A stretch of 64,000 nucleotides of DNA from Warburgia ugandensis (Eukaryota > Streptophyta > Magnoliopsida > Canellales > Canellaceae): NCBI GenBank assembly GCA_035236585.1, contig CP141126.1, positions 68,735,414-68,799,413 on the forward strand, written 5' to 3'. The notes beneath the pieces are model-generated. The model saw nothing but the letters and a program-made list of their open reading frames with translations. It was not told where the DNA came from and made no database searches. Below are positions 32,186-47,125 of the stretch, one piece after another. The number at the start of each line of letters is the position of its first letter. Position 1 is the first letter of the stretch. The position numbers were made by a program, and so were the translations under genes.

Positions 32186-35100
32186 GTATTTGCCCATTTC
32201 TTTCCTCCTAAAGTCAAGGGCAACAAAAAGGAGATGTGGGACATTAAAGTCCTAACCTCTTAAATCTCTCTTGTTCCCTAAAGGATTGGGAAACTAAAAA
32301 GGGGTGCCCTTAACTCCAAATATAGAGAGTGGCCATCCCATGATCTTCCTCCAAGTCTCTTATAAGAAATACAAGAGAAACATAGTGGGGACACTTGTCA
32401 CCCATCCATTGAAGTGGTTAAATAACCACCAACTCCTCTTCTACTATAAAAGGCCATTGTAAGGGTTTAGATAAGGTTTTGTGGTGGATGAAAAAGAAGA
32501 GAGAATAGACAAGATCATCATGAATACATATAAAAAAGAGACAAGTTGAGAGTAGTGAGATCTATTGCAAGAAAATTTGAAAAGGCAGTACATCTTTCTT
32601 CTTCTCTTCTTCTTCTTTTCATTCTTAACTTCAATGTATACAAAGTGGAGAAGATGGAGCCTAAGGGACCTATCCCCTCCTTTACATAAAATACATTGTG
32701 GAAAGCCTCTTGTGGTCACCTTCTTTAAGAGGTGGACTTGAAGTCTAATTAATACTTCCCTTTAAGAAGTAGAGTTAAACTTCGGTTGCCACTATCTTCT
32801 CTCATATTTAAGATTCCCCAAGGAATAGTGTAGCAAAATCCATGAATTTGTGTTCAAGGTTACCATAACTCTATTTCATAAAGAAAGTAAAGAGGGATGC
32901 CCTTTCTTTATTATGGCTAAAGCTATGGGCCTACTTTGGAATCTTGATACATATGTACATATAAAGAGAGCTGCAACATCACCCCCCCCCCCACACACAC
33001 ACTCTATTGTTACCTATGTTATAGAGCTATGAGTCCCCTTTTGATAATAAATATAAAATCAAGAGACCCTCATGGTGACCAAACTAATGAAAGTCATCGG
33101 TCTCAAATTTAGAATTAAAGACCACATACAAAGAGTGAGGTATGCCAATTATGGTTGATGATATAATTAAAAATATAACATGTAATAACCCTATATTTAG
33201 CACTTTCTAAACTTGAAATTCACTTAAATATCATTAGTTTGAGTTTATTTTACATTTTGCAAGATTAAGGTACTATTGAAAAAATCTTATTTTTAGCACT
33301 CAAAACCTTAAAGTGGGAGCTCGACCACTGTCCAAGTAATGTCATGGGTCCACATGCCAAATATGAAGTTGGAAGTTCAGAATGATAAGGGGGTGATGTT
33401 ATCAAAGTCAGAGTAGTTAGAAATCATGCTGAAAGACTGACCTTATCTATATTAAAGAGGGTGTTCTTATCAAAAGTGAAGGTGATAGAACTTCTTATAC
33501 ATGCTAGCAAGCAATCTACCATCTTGGAAAGCTTCTAAGGCCAGCTTAAATCACATATATAATGGGACACAAATATATAAGAGGTTTTTCTGAAATAAAA
33601 CAAGTTAGAGACTAGGGACTGCATAAAGCTTATTTCAGTCACTCTCTTTCCTACTCAATCAAAAGAGGGGACTATATTAACAAGTGCCTGATTTTCCCAT
33701 TAAGGGTGGTGTATCCCCTTGACTTCACATTTTTACATGAGATAAATAGGGAAGAAAGAAGGAGAAAATAAAGGAGGTGAGAAGAGAGATAATTTATGGA
33801 AATCTACTGTTGACAATTACCCTTACTTTTGAAGTACTCAATGGCCAAGATCTATCCTTGTTTATAGATATCCTAAGCAACCAAATTTAAACTTACTCAA
33901 ACAAGGATGGATTAATGAAAAGCATGACTACAATGAAGACCAGAATGGAACTTCATTGGTGAATATTTTTTGGGTGAGTTGCCCACCTTATTTTTAGGAG
34001 GAAAACATCCCACTCTAAGGGAGGATACATCCTCTTCTCCTTGAAGCTCTTTATCTGGAGGAAAAAATGGTGGGCTAGGAGAGAACAAAGGAGAATACCT
34101 ATAGTGGAAAAAGAAATCTTAATGGAATCTAAGCCATCTACTTGAAGGCCTGTTGATCCAATGGTTGAGAAAAAGAGCTACAAAACATGATCTTTTGGAC
34201 AAGAAACTTCAAAACAATCACATCCACTCAATCCTAAGTGAAGTATCATCCAAGGATGAAGAAATGAAGAGATAAAGCTCAACCCTAACCATTATCTCAT
34301 ATTCCATACAAGGAGATTCAACATAATCACTTAAGCAAGAAGGAGATGTTTTTTTCCTATTAGGTATGCCATTTGATTTGAGATAGAATTTGGAGGAAAC
34401 TTTCTTAGCCATGTCATTGTAATAATCCCAATTTTTGTAAATTGATTGAGAAAATCAATTTAGTTTGAATTTTCAAAAATTCGGGGATGGAATATTAGGT
34501 TATTGGAAATTCACTTTTTATAAAAGATTAAAACATGATTTAAAACTTGAAAAGTACTCAAAAAACAAATTAAAATGACACTAAGTACGCTCAATTCTTA
34601 GTTAAAATGAAAAATCCCTAATTTTCTCCATTTTTATGAATAAAAGGGTAAAATGGTAATTTTACCCATAACTGAGATCTAAGATAAAAATATTTAGAAT
34701 TTACTCAAAAATACAATTCCAACACTACTAAGTATGCTCAATTCCAAGTTTGGTAGAATAAAACATATTTTTCTCCATAAAAGGGAAAAATGGTCCTTTC
34801 ACACCTCCGTGGGGCCCACAAATGAATCCAACAGCCAGAAAATATGTAATGAGTAGTCAAACCACTACTAACTTATAGTGGATAAGGAGGTGGTAGTGGA
34901 GGATCCAATGTTAATTTAATATTCAAAAGAATTGAAACATAATTAATACAAGTAATTATGAAAAATTAAAAAACATCTATAAATACATCCTCAAAAATCC
35001 TCCAAAAATATTCATTAAAATTAAAATTAAATTATGTTTCTTTCCCCAAAAAATAATTCCAAACTCATTCCTAAATTTCCAAATTAACCAAAAATCTGTT

Positions 35101-37339
35101 TTCTTTCGCTTTCTCTCTCCTCTCTAGATTGGAACAAGAGACCTAAATTCAATTAGGCACTCTATTCCAAATCAAATATCACTAATCTCATCATTCATAT
35201 TGTCCTAAACCATCTTATCTACAAAACTCCCAAATAACTTTCAAGATCGAACGGTGCAATTAATGGAAAATTACAAAACAAGCAGTTATCGGGCGATCTT
35301 ATCTTCAATGGGATATTTCTTTAAAATTGAGACCCAAACCCTATGTTTTTCTCCAATCAGGTAGGTGGAAACTCTTCCCATACTTATTTCATGTTAGTTT
35401 ATATATTTTTTATTTTTTTGAAATTAAGTTTAGGTTAAAAATTATAAAAATCAAGTAAGGATAAGAACCATTCATTTTGGTATGATGGTGGGCTTAGATG
35501 GAAAGTTTGAGCCATTCAATTAATCCAGAAGAGTCCAAAACCCCTAGAGTAGAATTTTCAAGAATTTTCATCAAATTTTGAGCCCTTGATTGAAGAGGAA
35601 TTGATTGGACGGTCCAAAACGGATTGTCCAATCTTCTTTATAAGATCCGTCTCTTGGGACGTCATAGCAAGACGCCACACGGAAATGCGCTTTGTAGGAG
35701 TGTCTTCGCACGTGCACTCCACATGCGATGATGTACTGACGGAACGTCTGCGTGACAACATAGTTCCCGGGCAGTGAGTTACCATGTGCATCCCGGCGAT
35801 AGGAGCGCGGCGACCGCTCCACCCCAACGATCAGGATTGCTTATTCTACTGGGCCCAGATCAAATCTGGACCCTCAGACCGATTGTGAACTTCATTTGTC
35901 AATTATGGAGTCATTTGAAGTCCAAATTAAGATTGAAAAGAAGCTATGGAAAGCTTATAATGTCTATTTTCTTTTAAAATTATAAAATTGATAAACATCT
36001 TCAATAAACTTTCTGTTTTTATGAAATAAGCTTCCAATTCTCATGATCTTCAAGATTTGAGATGATCAGATCTTGGGGATTTGATTTAATGATGAAACAA
36101 TGTTTAAATAAAGTAATATCTATGATTTATTTTGATAGATCTAAGATAAATTGAGAGATCTACCCTTTATGGTAGAAAAATCCTAAAAATACAAAGGGAC
36201 CCGCTTGATCAATGAGACCGAGCATGAGCAGACCCTTTGGATGGGTTGTATGAATGGGATTATGATGAAATACAGTTAGATCATGGATTAAATGTGACAA
36301 AAACAAGTGCTTATGATCTTTGGATTTTAATGGAGTAAAAGCCCTAAATGTAATTAAAACCCTTGATCTAAAGGAAAAGATCTAAAATCTAATGGTTGGA
36401 TTATAAGTAAAAGTTTATAATAATATTAATTTAATTAATTTAATTGTCTTTTATTTGATAATAGAATTGCAAATGTGATTTATGTTATAAATTAGGAAGC
36501 ATGATAGTGTAACTCTTAAATTTTAGCATGCTATGCTCTAAATGTTATTAGTTTGTTATTAGGTTGGTAGATTTAATTATCTTAGGGCCATGTTACTTTA
36601 AATTTGAGATTTTAGCATGATTCCATTAGATTAGTTGTAAAATTTCATGTATTTTACAACTTAGGATCATGTTAGTTTAAGTATAGTTTTATTCCATTAG
36701 GTTAAGTTACATTCATAGGAAGCATGTTAGTATAAATGGTTGTTAAATTTATATTGGAGTTATGCTTTAAATTTTATGATTTAATTATTGTCAAATTTTA
36801 TTAGTAGATTCAAATGTTAAGTAGTTGTAGAGATATAATGAGCATAAATCACCAAAATGTAATCTAATTGGAAATTAGAGTTTCATGAACAAATAAGAGG
36901 AAGTAATGACTTTGACTTAACAATAGTAAGGCCTATAGTTAGAAGGACAATATAATGACTATCAAATCTATGGCCCATACTAGGAGAATAATAAACCCCA
37001 TGAATGACATTTTAAATGTTCATGGATTTAATTAAAATTAATTAGAAAGATTACTTAGGGTTAAAATGCTCATAGGAACCTTATGAAAGGTTGAGCTAAG
37101 GTCACTCTAGTGAATGCTGAACATGGTGGTTAATGGGGTTTTCTAAAAGAGCCTTGCTCTTTCCCTACCTTCCATTGACTTTTGTGAGGTCTAATTGCCT
37201 CCTTACATGAGGATTGAAGTAACCACTTTGTGTTCAACCATTCACCTAGTAAGCCTTAGTCAATTGGAAATAAGAGGAGCTACCTAGACTTAGGATGAAA
37301 TAAGCCATCTTCAACTAGTAAAACATTAACTAGTTGAAA

Positions 37340-37383
<44 letters not shown>
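37340..37383. repeat. (AAT)n microsatellite in the left LTR
   Basis: About 15 AAT/ATA units. The matching site in the right LTR (about 50025-50046) has only about 6-7. Confidence 0.95.
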
Positions 37384-38575
37384 GAGCATAAATGGTTAGT
37401 AAATTATCTAACTTTAATAAAAATTGTAAGTAAGATAAAGATGATGAAACAAGATCCATGGGATCTTGAATGATCAAGAACAATAAAAGAAATAAATACT
37501 TTTTTAATGTATGATATATATATATATATTGCTTACAACTTAGATCAAACAGAATAGAAGATCTTAGATAAAATAGAATAGAAGATCTGAGCCCTTGATC
37601 AAATATGATTCAAGGAAGAAAACCAAGATCATCCTCCTTTGGGATTATCAAACAACTGAACTTAGATCAAAGAAGAACTAGATGATAGAAGATCTAAGCC
37701 CTTGATCTTTATCATCATGTATAAATTGTTGATCAAAGGATCTGTGAAAGATCAAGATTAAAGAATGAAATACCCAAAGACTTAAATAGATTTGAAACAT
37801 TAGAAGATCATTCTAACCATAAGATCTATTGATCAATACTATTTGAGGAAGATAAATCATGATAGGACACAAGATTTAGATCCTTTATACCAAAGGACAA
37901 GATTAGACAAAGAATATAGATAGGATAAAAAATATAGGATTATTCAGATTGTATAAATATTGACAATATGTATGAATATACATATTGCATACGTTAGATA
38001 GGAAAATGGAAGATTCGAAGAGATGAATTACTACTTGAAAGTAGGAGGATTTTGTGAATGCATCTACATGAGAAATACATGTTGAATACATGATCTTATG
38101 TTTGCAAATGTTGACAAGTGTAATGTAAATGCTTGTATTAAATCCCTTGAAAATCCTTATGATCCAACCAAAATACATATGAAATGGTTAAGTTAGAATG
38201 GAGGAAAAACCCTAAGTGAATAGGGAACCAGAAGGTATTTCAGCTTTAGATAAGCAGACAAATTGTCTGATAAGTATAAAAATCAATACATGGGAATCAT
38301 GCATAGAGAATGGTGATCCCTAAACTTATATGAACATGGGTATCATTCATTGTAAATGATGATCCCTAAGTTTGAAGCGAAATCCTATCCTCAGTATGAG
38401 AATACCAAAATATGAGGATGATGATATAAACAGATAAGACGTTTGATAAGTAAAGAATACTTTATATACAAGCAAGGAGGCTTGTGGTTTTTGTTTTAAA
38501 TAGGCGCATACTTGGGGATGCTATGCTAGGAGGATTACGAGGGTTTAACCACCCACTCTCCAAAATGTGATATAT

Positions 38576-41500
38576 TGTGATGACCCAAGTTTTTGTAACA
38601 CGTTTTGTAATGTATTTTGAAAGGCAGGGCCCTTAATAGTGTAAATCTTTTTCGCAAAACAAAGCAGCGAAAATTCTTTTCTTTTGAACTTGTTTTGTAA
38701 AACCCAAGTCATCACTTCATATATAACATAAGTAATATTTTTTATACAAGATAAAATTCCATTGAAGGAATAGACTTTCATTAAATTCCAAAATCCATCC
38801 AATGGTTCATAGTACAACCAAATCTATTACAATACTTGTCCAAATTACATAATCCAAAACTCAAGCTCACCATATATTAAAACTCTCAACAAAGCGAAAT
38901 ACATGTCTTCAAGCATATACCTTGAAGATTATTCTCTTCAAGTCTTCTATCGTCTTGAGCTCCTAACTCTTCTTCCCTGTATCTGAGATATTGCAACAAG
39001 TACAATATCTCAACAAGCAATGCTTGGTAGGGGACTCAAGAAGCATAATAATTGACAATGTAATTCCAATACTTCATAATCCCATTATCCCTCAACATAT
39101 TCATGTCTCTACTCTTTACTTTGTAATTTATGTATATCTATATACATACATACTCTTCATGAATAAACTAGTTAGATTTATGAAAGTAGTCAAATATCAT
39201 TCCCAACTAAGTTGATCAATTCTGTCCATTATGAGAATTTACTATTTCAGCTAATCTTACACTGGGAATTTTCCTTCTTGGAAAATATTGGTAATATACA
39301 ATTACCTAGCATTTCATTATGCTAAATCATAAGGCATTTCACTATGCCTATTTTCATATGCATCATAGTGCAAAATAATCAAAAGGGCTACCATGCTCCA
39401 GTCTGATTCGTCCTAGCGCGCTCGGATAACTGCCCTGTTCACCACTGATACCACGGTGAAAAATATTATGTCATTGCCCATATGGGGGGACAGGACTTTC
39501 ACAGTGGTGGACTTCCCATAATTGCCCCTACCCGACTTTTAGCCTCTCATAGGGCAAGGTATCATCATATCATCAAATTTCAAGGAGCGGGTGGCCAAAC
39601 CCTTATAACTCCTCTAGCATAGCATCCCCCTAGGCTTATGCCTATTAAAACAAACTCACAAGCCTCCAAGCTTGTATGTAAAATAGATTTCATATATATA
39701 TATATCAGACCATCTATCTGTTTACTTAGGGCTAAAATATTTTCTAGTTCCCTATTCACTTATTGTCTAGTCCTTAACCATCTTATATGTGTTCAGTTGG
39801 ATCATAAGGTTTTCAAGGGATTTAATACAAGTATTAACATTACTATTATCAACATAAGGTCATGAGTTAAATAATGTATATCCCATGTAAATGCATTCAT
39901 CAAATCCTCCTACCTTTAAGGAGTGATCTCTTTTCCCAAATTTTCCATGATCCTGACTGATGTATATAATCTGTACATCCATACATATTGTCAATAAATA
40001 AATTTTGAACAATCCTATTGATCACTAGATCTGATGTTTAGAATGATCTTTAGATGATTCATATCTAAGTATTTTTCTATCTCTAAGTCTTAGTGTGTCC
40101 ATCTCCTTGATCTTGATCTTTCATAGATTTATTGATTGACAATCTACACATGTTGATAAAGATCAAGGTCCTAGATCTTCTATCATCTAGTTCTTCTTTG
40201 ATCTAAGTTCAGTTATTGGATCATCCCTAAGGAGGATGATCTTGGTTTTCTTCCTTGAATCATGTTTGATCAAGGGTTTGGATTATCTAATCTAATGAAC
40301 TAGAACAAGCATACTAATAAACATACATACTAAGTACAATATAATATTCTTATTCTTATTGTTCTTGATCATCCAAGATCTAATGGATCTTGTTTAATCA
40401 TCCTTATCTTACTTACAGTTTTTATTAGGGTTAGGTAATTTACTAACCTTTTATGCTTTTACTATTATTATTCAACCAGTTAATGTTTTGCTGGTTGAAG
40501 GTAACTTATGTAAGCCTAAGTCTAGACTGCTCCTCTTATTTCCAATTGGCTAAGGCTTACTAGCTGAATGGGTGAATACAAAGTGGTTACTTCAATCCTC
40601 GTGTAAGGAGGCGTTTAGACCTCACAAACGTCAACGGAAGGTAGGGGAAGAGCGAGGCTTTATTAGATAACCCCCTTAACCACTATGTTCCACATTCACT
40701 AGAGTGACCATAGCTCAACCTTTCATAAGGTTCCTATAATCATGTTGACCCTAAGTACTCTTTGTAATTGATTTTAATTAAGTCCATGAATATTTAAAAT
40801 GTCATTCATGGGGTTTATTATTCTCCTAGTTTGGGCCAAGGATTTGATAATCCTTATATTGTCCTACTAACTATAGCCCTTACTAATTAAGTCCAAAGTA
40901 CTCCATTCTTATTTGTGTCATGAAACTCTACCTTCTCATTAGAGTATATTTTGGTGTTTTATGCTCTTTATCTCATAACAAGTAAATCTACCAATAAAAT
41001 TTGACAACAATTAAATCATAAACTTTAAAGCATGGTTCCAATATAAATTTAACAAATATTTATACTAACATGCTCCTTATGAATGTAACTTAACTTAATG
41101 GAATAAAACTATACTTAAACTAGCATGATCTTAAGTTACAATGGCATGAAATCATACTAACTTGGTCCTAAGTTACACTTGCATAAAATCACACTATCAT
41201 GCCCCTAGGATAATTAAATCTAGCAACCTATGATAACAATCTAATCACTTGTCATGCTAAAGTCTAAAAGTTACACTATCAAGATTTATAACATAAATCA
41301 TATTTAAAACTCTATTTTCAATTAATAGAAAATAAAATTAATTATATTAACATTTTTAGAAACCTTCACTTATGATCCAACCATTAGATCTTAGAACTTT
41401 TTCTTTGATTAAGGGTATTAGTTATATTTAGCGGGTTTTCTTTATTAAGGTCCAAAGATCATATTGATCTATTTTTGTCATAATCTATTCATGATTTTCT

Positions 41501-43478
41501 TGGATTTCATCATATCAACACCCATTCCATCCATCTCAAGGATCTGATCACACTTGATCTTATTGATCAAGTGGGTCCCTTTGTAATTTTTAGGGTTTTT
41601 CTACCATAGTGGGTAAATCTCTTAATATCTCTTAGATCTGTCCAAATAAACCATTTATATAACTTCATTCCAATATTTTATCATTATTAAAACATGTCTC
41701 CAAGATCTGATCATCTCAGATCTTGAAGATCTTAGCAATTAGAAACTTCTTTCTTTAATACAGAAAGTTTTACTACATAATTTCTAGATTTTATCCTTTC
41801 ATTAGAAAATAGAGGTTTCAAGATTTCTATAGCTTCTTTCCGATCTCAATTTAGAGTTCAGATGGCTCCGAAATTAGATTTGGAAGTTCACAGTCATTCC
41901 TAGGGCCTAGATTTGATCTAGGCCCAAGGAATGGACGACCTAGATTTTTTGGGCAGAAACAAGCTGGGCTGAATGCTTCAGCTCATTGGGAGCGTCTGTC
42001 ATGGAGTCCATAATGAAGCTCCCTCCAGGGACGTCCCCCCACGTATGTGGGACGAGCGGAACGCTTGTCGTCGTGCGCCCGTAACCGAGACGTGAGGCGG
42101 GCACGTCCGCTCGTCCTTTTTACAGAAGCGCCGTCGTCCAGCTTGGGACGACGTCCCACACACAGTGCGTGCACAGAACACTTCCGCATGGGACATTTTC
42201 TATGCTGCGTCACACATGCGTCCTAGGCTCCGTTCGATCAGGAGATCGGACAGTCCATTCTGGATCATCCAATCAATCCTTTATCAATTGAGGGTGCAAA
42301 ACTTATCCGATATTTGTGAAACTTCTACCCTAGGGGTTTTGGACCCTTTTGAATCGATTGGTATGGTCAAAATTTTCATCTGAGCACTCCATCATCCTAA
42401 ATTAAAGGTCTTGTGGTTTACTTTATTTTTACCTTTTTATTACCAAAATGCAATTATAGTAAAATAAAAATTTCATAAAACAGTAGTAAACATGTCCAAG
42501 AAGCATTTCCACATACCTCATTGGGGGAAAAAACATTGGTTATATGTCCAATTTAAAAGAAATACCCTTTTTATGAAGATATGGCCCAAGATCCACCTTT
42601 CTTGCGATTGCCGTTGTTTGAACTGTTGGATCTTGAAATTTCTTTGGGGGTTTGTAGCTAAGATATGGTGGGAATTTTTGGAAGGTGGAATTGATAATAT
42701 TAGATCTGGAACAGAGTCCCTAATTGATTTTAGGTCTCTTGTTCCAATCTAAAAATAAAAAGAAATTGAAAAGAGAGAGATCTCTTGGGATTTTTGGGTT
42801 TTTGGGGAGGGATCTAGGTCTAATTTTTCAGAGAGAGTGAAAAAAATTTCGTGGGAATTTTAGGAGTATTTTTGGAGAATTTTTGGGATTGTATTTATAG
42901 GCATTTTGGTCTTCTTTCATGATGATATGCATTAATGATGGTTATTTTTTTATTATTAAATAAGCATTGGATTCTCCCATTCTCCACTTTCTTTCGCAAG
43001 ATCAGCTGCTATGGTTTGACCCATGATTTCACATGGGCTAGCCATAGGATTCGTTTTTGGGTCCCTTGTGGTCCCCACATGGTGTAAAAAGACCATTTTG
43101 CCCTTTATATATAAAAAAATTAGGATTTATTCCCATGATCTTGGAATTGAGCATACTTTGTGGCATTGGATTCGTATTTCTTAGTACATTCTAAATTTTG
43201 ATGTCTCAAATTTTGATTTTTTGGGTAAACTTACTATTTTACCCTTTTGTCCAAGAAATGAAGAAAATTAAGGATTTTTCATCCGAATTCAGAATTTGTC
43301 GTGCTTACAGTCATTCTAAAGGGTTTGCTAACTTTAATTTTAATTTTACATGTATTATTCTTTGATTATACTTTTATAAGAAGTATATTCTAAATAACCC
43401 TAATATTTTAGCTTGAAATTTCTGAAACTCAAACTTTATTGATTTTCTCAATCAATTATAAAAATTAGGGTTAGTACA
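38576..43478 (-). mobile_element. 4.9-kb solo LTR nested in the left LTR, opposite orientation
   Basis: On the minus strand it starts TGTACTAACCCTAATTTTTA and ends GGGTCATCACA, with canonical TG...CA ends. It is flanked by a perfect 5-bp target duplication TATAT (38571-38575 and 43479-43483). Its content runs collinearly, reversed, with the LTRs at 34418 and 47126, but is more diverged from them than they are from each other, so it is a related subfamily. No primer-binding site, polypurine tract or internal region lies inside, so it is a solo LTR left by recombination. The CpG-rich block of this family is at about 41990-42235. Confidence 0.88.
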
Positions 43479-44542
43479 TATATATGATGATACCGTGCTC
43501 AAAGAGAAGCAAAATGTTAGGTGGGGCAATTATGGGAAGGCCACCACTGTGACGGTCTGTCTCCCCATATAGACATGACATAGATGATTTTCCACACTTG
43601 GTATCCATGGAGTATGAAAGTAGTTATCCGAGTGCACTGGTATGGATTAGACTGTAGCATAGTAGTCCTTTGAGTATTTTGCATTATGATGCATGGCATA
43701 ATGAGATGCCGATACTGGCCAAATAAGGGAGTATTTTTCCAGCAGAGTCTGGATGTTTTATCAACTTAGTATATGGCTGAGTATGATGATATTACACAAA
43801 TGTGGGAGTATTTTCCAGCAAAGTTTGGACGATTGATCAACTCAATGTCCCTAAGTGTGACTCTTGATGTTTGAGATATTAACTATTTTTCACGATTTTG
43901 ACCGTGTATATATATATATATATATCTAAACTACATATACTGTATGTATGTGTAAGGATGTACATATATGACAAAGTAAAGAGATTGATCCTTGAGTATG
44001 AAGAATGGGATTATGAAGTATTAGGATTATACTGTCAAATTATTATGCTTCTTGAATCCCCTACCAAGCATAGCTTACTGAGATATTCTAAATGTTTGAA
44101 TATTTACAATATCTCAGATACAGAGAAAGAGAATTAGGAGTACAAGACTTAAGAAGACTTGGAAGAATAATCAATTAGGGTATATCCCTTGAAGACATGC
44201 ATTTTTATTTGAGAGCATTATATTGTATTTAGAGTTTTTATTGTATGGCAAGCTTTGAAATTTGGATTATGTAATTTGTACAAGTATTATACTGATACCC
44301 TGGCTGTACTGTGAACCACTTGATGGATTCTAGAATTTAATATAAGTATATTCCTTCAATGAAATTTTATCTTGTACAAAATTCTACTTATGTATGAAGT
44401 AATGACTTAGGTTTTACAAAATATGTTCTAATGAGAAGAATTTCTGTTGCTTTGTTTTGCAAAATTTTTTTACTACTAAGGGCACCCTTGCCTTTGAAAA
44501 ATGTATTAAAAAATGTGTGACAAAAACCCGAGTAGTTATAGT

Positions 44543-44554
44543 TGGTATCAAAGT
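44543..44554 (+). other. Primer-binding site (initiator Met tRNA type)
   Basis: TGGTATCAAAGT, two bases after the left LTR end; the plant consensus is TGGTATCAGAGC. Confidence 0.8.
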
Positions 44555-47111
44555 TATTCATCTATTCACAGTATAGTACCCTTATGTCCAATATGAAGAT
44601 GACAATCCAATCAGAGGATGAGAAATGATGAGTGAATAGGAAATAAGATAGTAATTGATGAGAATGAGTTATGTGATTAACTCATTAGTTGATAATGACT
44701 ATAGGAAGAGTTATGTGATTAACTCATTAGGTGAGTAGTTAATGTAATTAACTCATGAAGTACTGGTGGAGTATAAATAGATATTACTTAGTGAAATAAC
44801 TAGGAGTATTATTTAGTAAGTTAATGATATCAATATAGGGAATAGTAAGTTATAGAAACAAGTAAGGAAAACATTACAATAGAGGAAAATGTAATGTATG
44901 ATATTTAGGTATAACCTAAAATCTTAAGTAAAGATACTTGTAGAAATAAAATACATTAATTTAACTATTATTAGGTGATATAATGGAGATTTAGAGAAAG
45001 AGATGATAAATGGGAAAAATATGATGGAAAGGATGAAGAAGGATAAAGTCCAACCTTTATAGGAAGGGTGAAATAGATACTAAAGATAAAACCTTAAAAT
45101 TATTATAAAATTTGAAAATAATAATAAAAAATAAAAAATATAAATGTAAGAGCTACAATTGCTACATAGATATAGTATTATGACAATTAGTTAAAGGATT
45201 TAATCATCAAAATAGAGATGAACTTATTTTGAGAAGAATTTAAGGAGATAGGTAAATATTTTCAAAATTGGTGAATGAGAAGAATTTTAATAAAGATAAA
45301 TAAGGAGATAAAATTTAGAGGAATATTGATTCAATTATATGAAAGAATTGAAATATGAAAATAATTATGGACTATAATTTGCATTGATGATAGAATGGAA
45401 AGTAAAGACCTATAAATGAATAGGGATATTAATATGATGAATTTAGAGATATTGATTCTATTTATATGATATAGTTAGTGATATTGAAAGAATTATGGAA
45501 TATAATGAGGAAAAATACATTTTGAAGGAATGGTAAAATGAACATGAGAAATGAAGACCTATAAACAAATATAGAGAGCTAAACTTAAGTTTAAATTTTG
45601 GACAAATGAGATGATTATAAATGATGAATGAATCCAGATTTTGGAGAAATATGTAGTTAGAAATTTTAAGATGTTTTGAAGATTTCCAATTCAACATGAG
45701 ATTAAATGATGAAATCTTTGTAGAAGTTTAGAAAATGATATCTACAGATCAGGAAGAAAAGGAAGGAATCAATGAGATTATGCATAAATGATATTAAGTA
45801 CCCTTTACCCCTCATGGATGAGTTATTCCCAACCTATTATCATCAATGGGGAGCTAGAAATGAAAAATTATAGTGAAATATCAAAACAAATTTTGAGTTA
45901 TAAGTTTGATGAGAATGAGAGTTATTGGATAAGTGGTGATGCATATGGAATTATTATGAGAATATCATGGCCAATTAGAGAATATGTTAAAACACTTACA
46001 AAGCTTTTCAACTATCTAGCAAGTATAAATGTGTATTTGATTCTAAGAATGATATGGAAGTTGACCCAAGAAAGATGGAAGATGATACTAATGACCATGA
46101 AAATTAGAGAAATTTATCTCTTATTGATTGTATAACAAACTATAATGACATTCTTTTAGTATAATCTTGCCATTGATTACATAAACCATAAGACTTTATG
46201 GTAGATTATTGAGACTTGAAAAATATATAGTAAATTATGGAGTTTTTAAAGGCTTGAGAGTGGATGACTACAAAGTCAATATGGACTCTTTTAATAGGAA
46301 TTATCAAGAATACTTCAAATGAAGGGTTAGTATAATATGAAAAAGTTATGAATTATGCTTGCAAGAAGCATGAGGAAATAAATAATCTTAAAAAACAAGA
46401 ATATGAAAATCAAGTGTGATGAATAAAGAGAAAATCATAGTACAAGAATAGTAATGAAAGTTGAGGAAGAAGTTATTACAAGGAAACTATTAGTTAATAT
46501 TAGGATTTGAAAAAAACTTTCAATAGAAAGAAATAGTAAAGGTGCATGATTATCTTGAATAGAAATGAGATAAGTACTTTTAGATACTGGAAGAACTCAG
46601 AAGAGATAATTACTTCCAAATATTGAAAGATTGTTACAAAGAACAATAGTTGAAATTGTAGAATCAAAGCAATATGTCATTTTGGTAGATAGTCCAAGGA
46701 CTATACATATTAGTGAGGATATGCCAAACCTATATATGTTGAAAAGGAATGAGGATGAGCAATAGAAGTTAGAATAGAAAAGTATGAAGTATTGAAAGAT
46801 TGGTTAAAATGAGGAATAGAAATTTAGTATACTAGTCAAGAGAAATAGGAAGTTGTGAACAAAAAGGGTAACTCAGTTTAAGAGTTATTAATCCTTTTGG
46901 AAAGTCTAGCAAAGAATTAGGATAAGTGATTAATGCATTAGCATTATTAGTGAGATGCATGTTATGTCCCAAAAATATGATTTTTACCTTTAAGCAGAAG
47001 GTAACATAAAATGTGAATGGAAGGAAATGGAGGTTTCCTTAAGTGGTAAGGCCACATGACCAAACTTATGAATGAGTAAGTTGAAATGCGAATTTTGAGG
47101 ACAAAATTATT
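44555..47111 (+). other. Internal region of the LARD-like element, no recognisable code
   Basis: Very A/T-rich (mostly A and T with G on the plus strand). The longest frame, 45788-46135 (115 codons), has no gag, protease, RT, RNase H, integrase or chromodomain motif I recognise. The last ~150 bases before the polypurine tract resemble a decayed end of a chromovirus pol frame. Confidence 0.65.
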
Positions 47112-47125
47112 ATAAGGGGGAAGAT
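47112..47125 (+). other. Polypurine tract
   Basis: ATAAGGGGGAAGAT directly before the TGTAAT start of the right LTR. Confidence 0.8.

Larger units (their letters stand above)
30991..33129. other. Pyrimidine-rich, array-bearing repeat DNA without genes
   Basis: No coding remnant. It contains the diverged ~110-bp array described separately, two long CT runs, a C/CA run at about 32982-33001, and an LTR-like stretch with TATA box CTATAAAAGG at about 32443-32452. The phrase CCTAAAGTCAAGGGCAA occurs twice (about 31360 and 32206), suggesting a larger duplication around the array. Confidence 0.5.
34418..44540 (+). repeat. Left LTR of the LARD-like element (two pieces)
   Basis: Pieces 34418-38575 and 43479-44540, about 5.2 kb together. 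The junction sequence AAATGTGATATAT at 38575 continues as TATATATGATGATACCGTG at 43479, matching the uninterrupted right LTR at about 51205-51230. It includes a CpG-rich block at about 35640-35830. Confidence 0.85.

Noticed and set aside
37280..37483. Open frame with a long isoleucine run
   Set aside because: It is a translation of the AAT microsatellite within an LTR.
45788..46135. 115-codon frame in the LARD-like internal region as gag
   Set aside because: No gag motif or zinc knuckle seen; composition is what A/T-rich non-coding DNA would give. A profile search could still overturn this.
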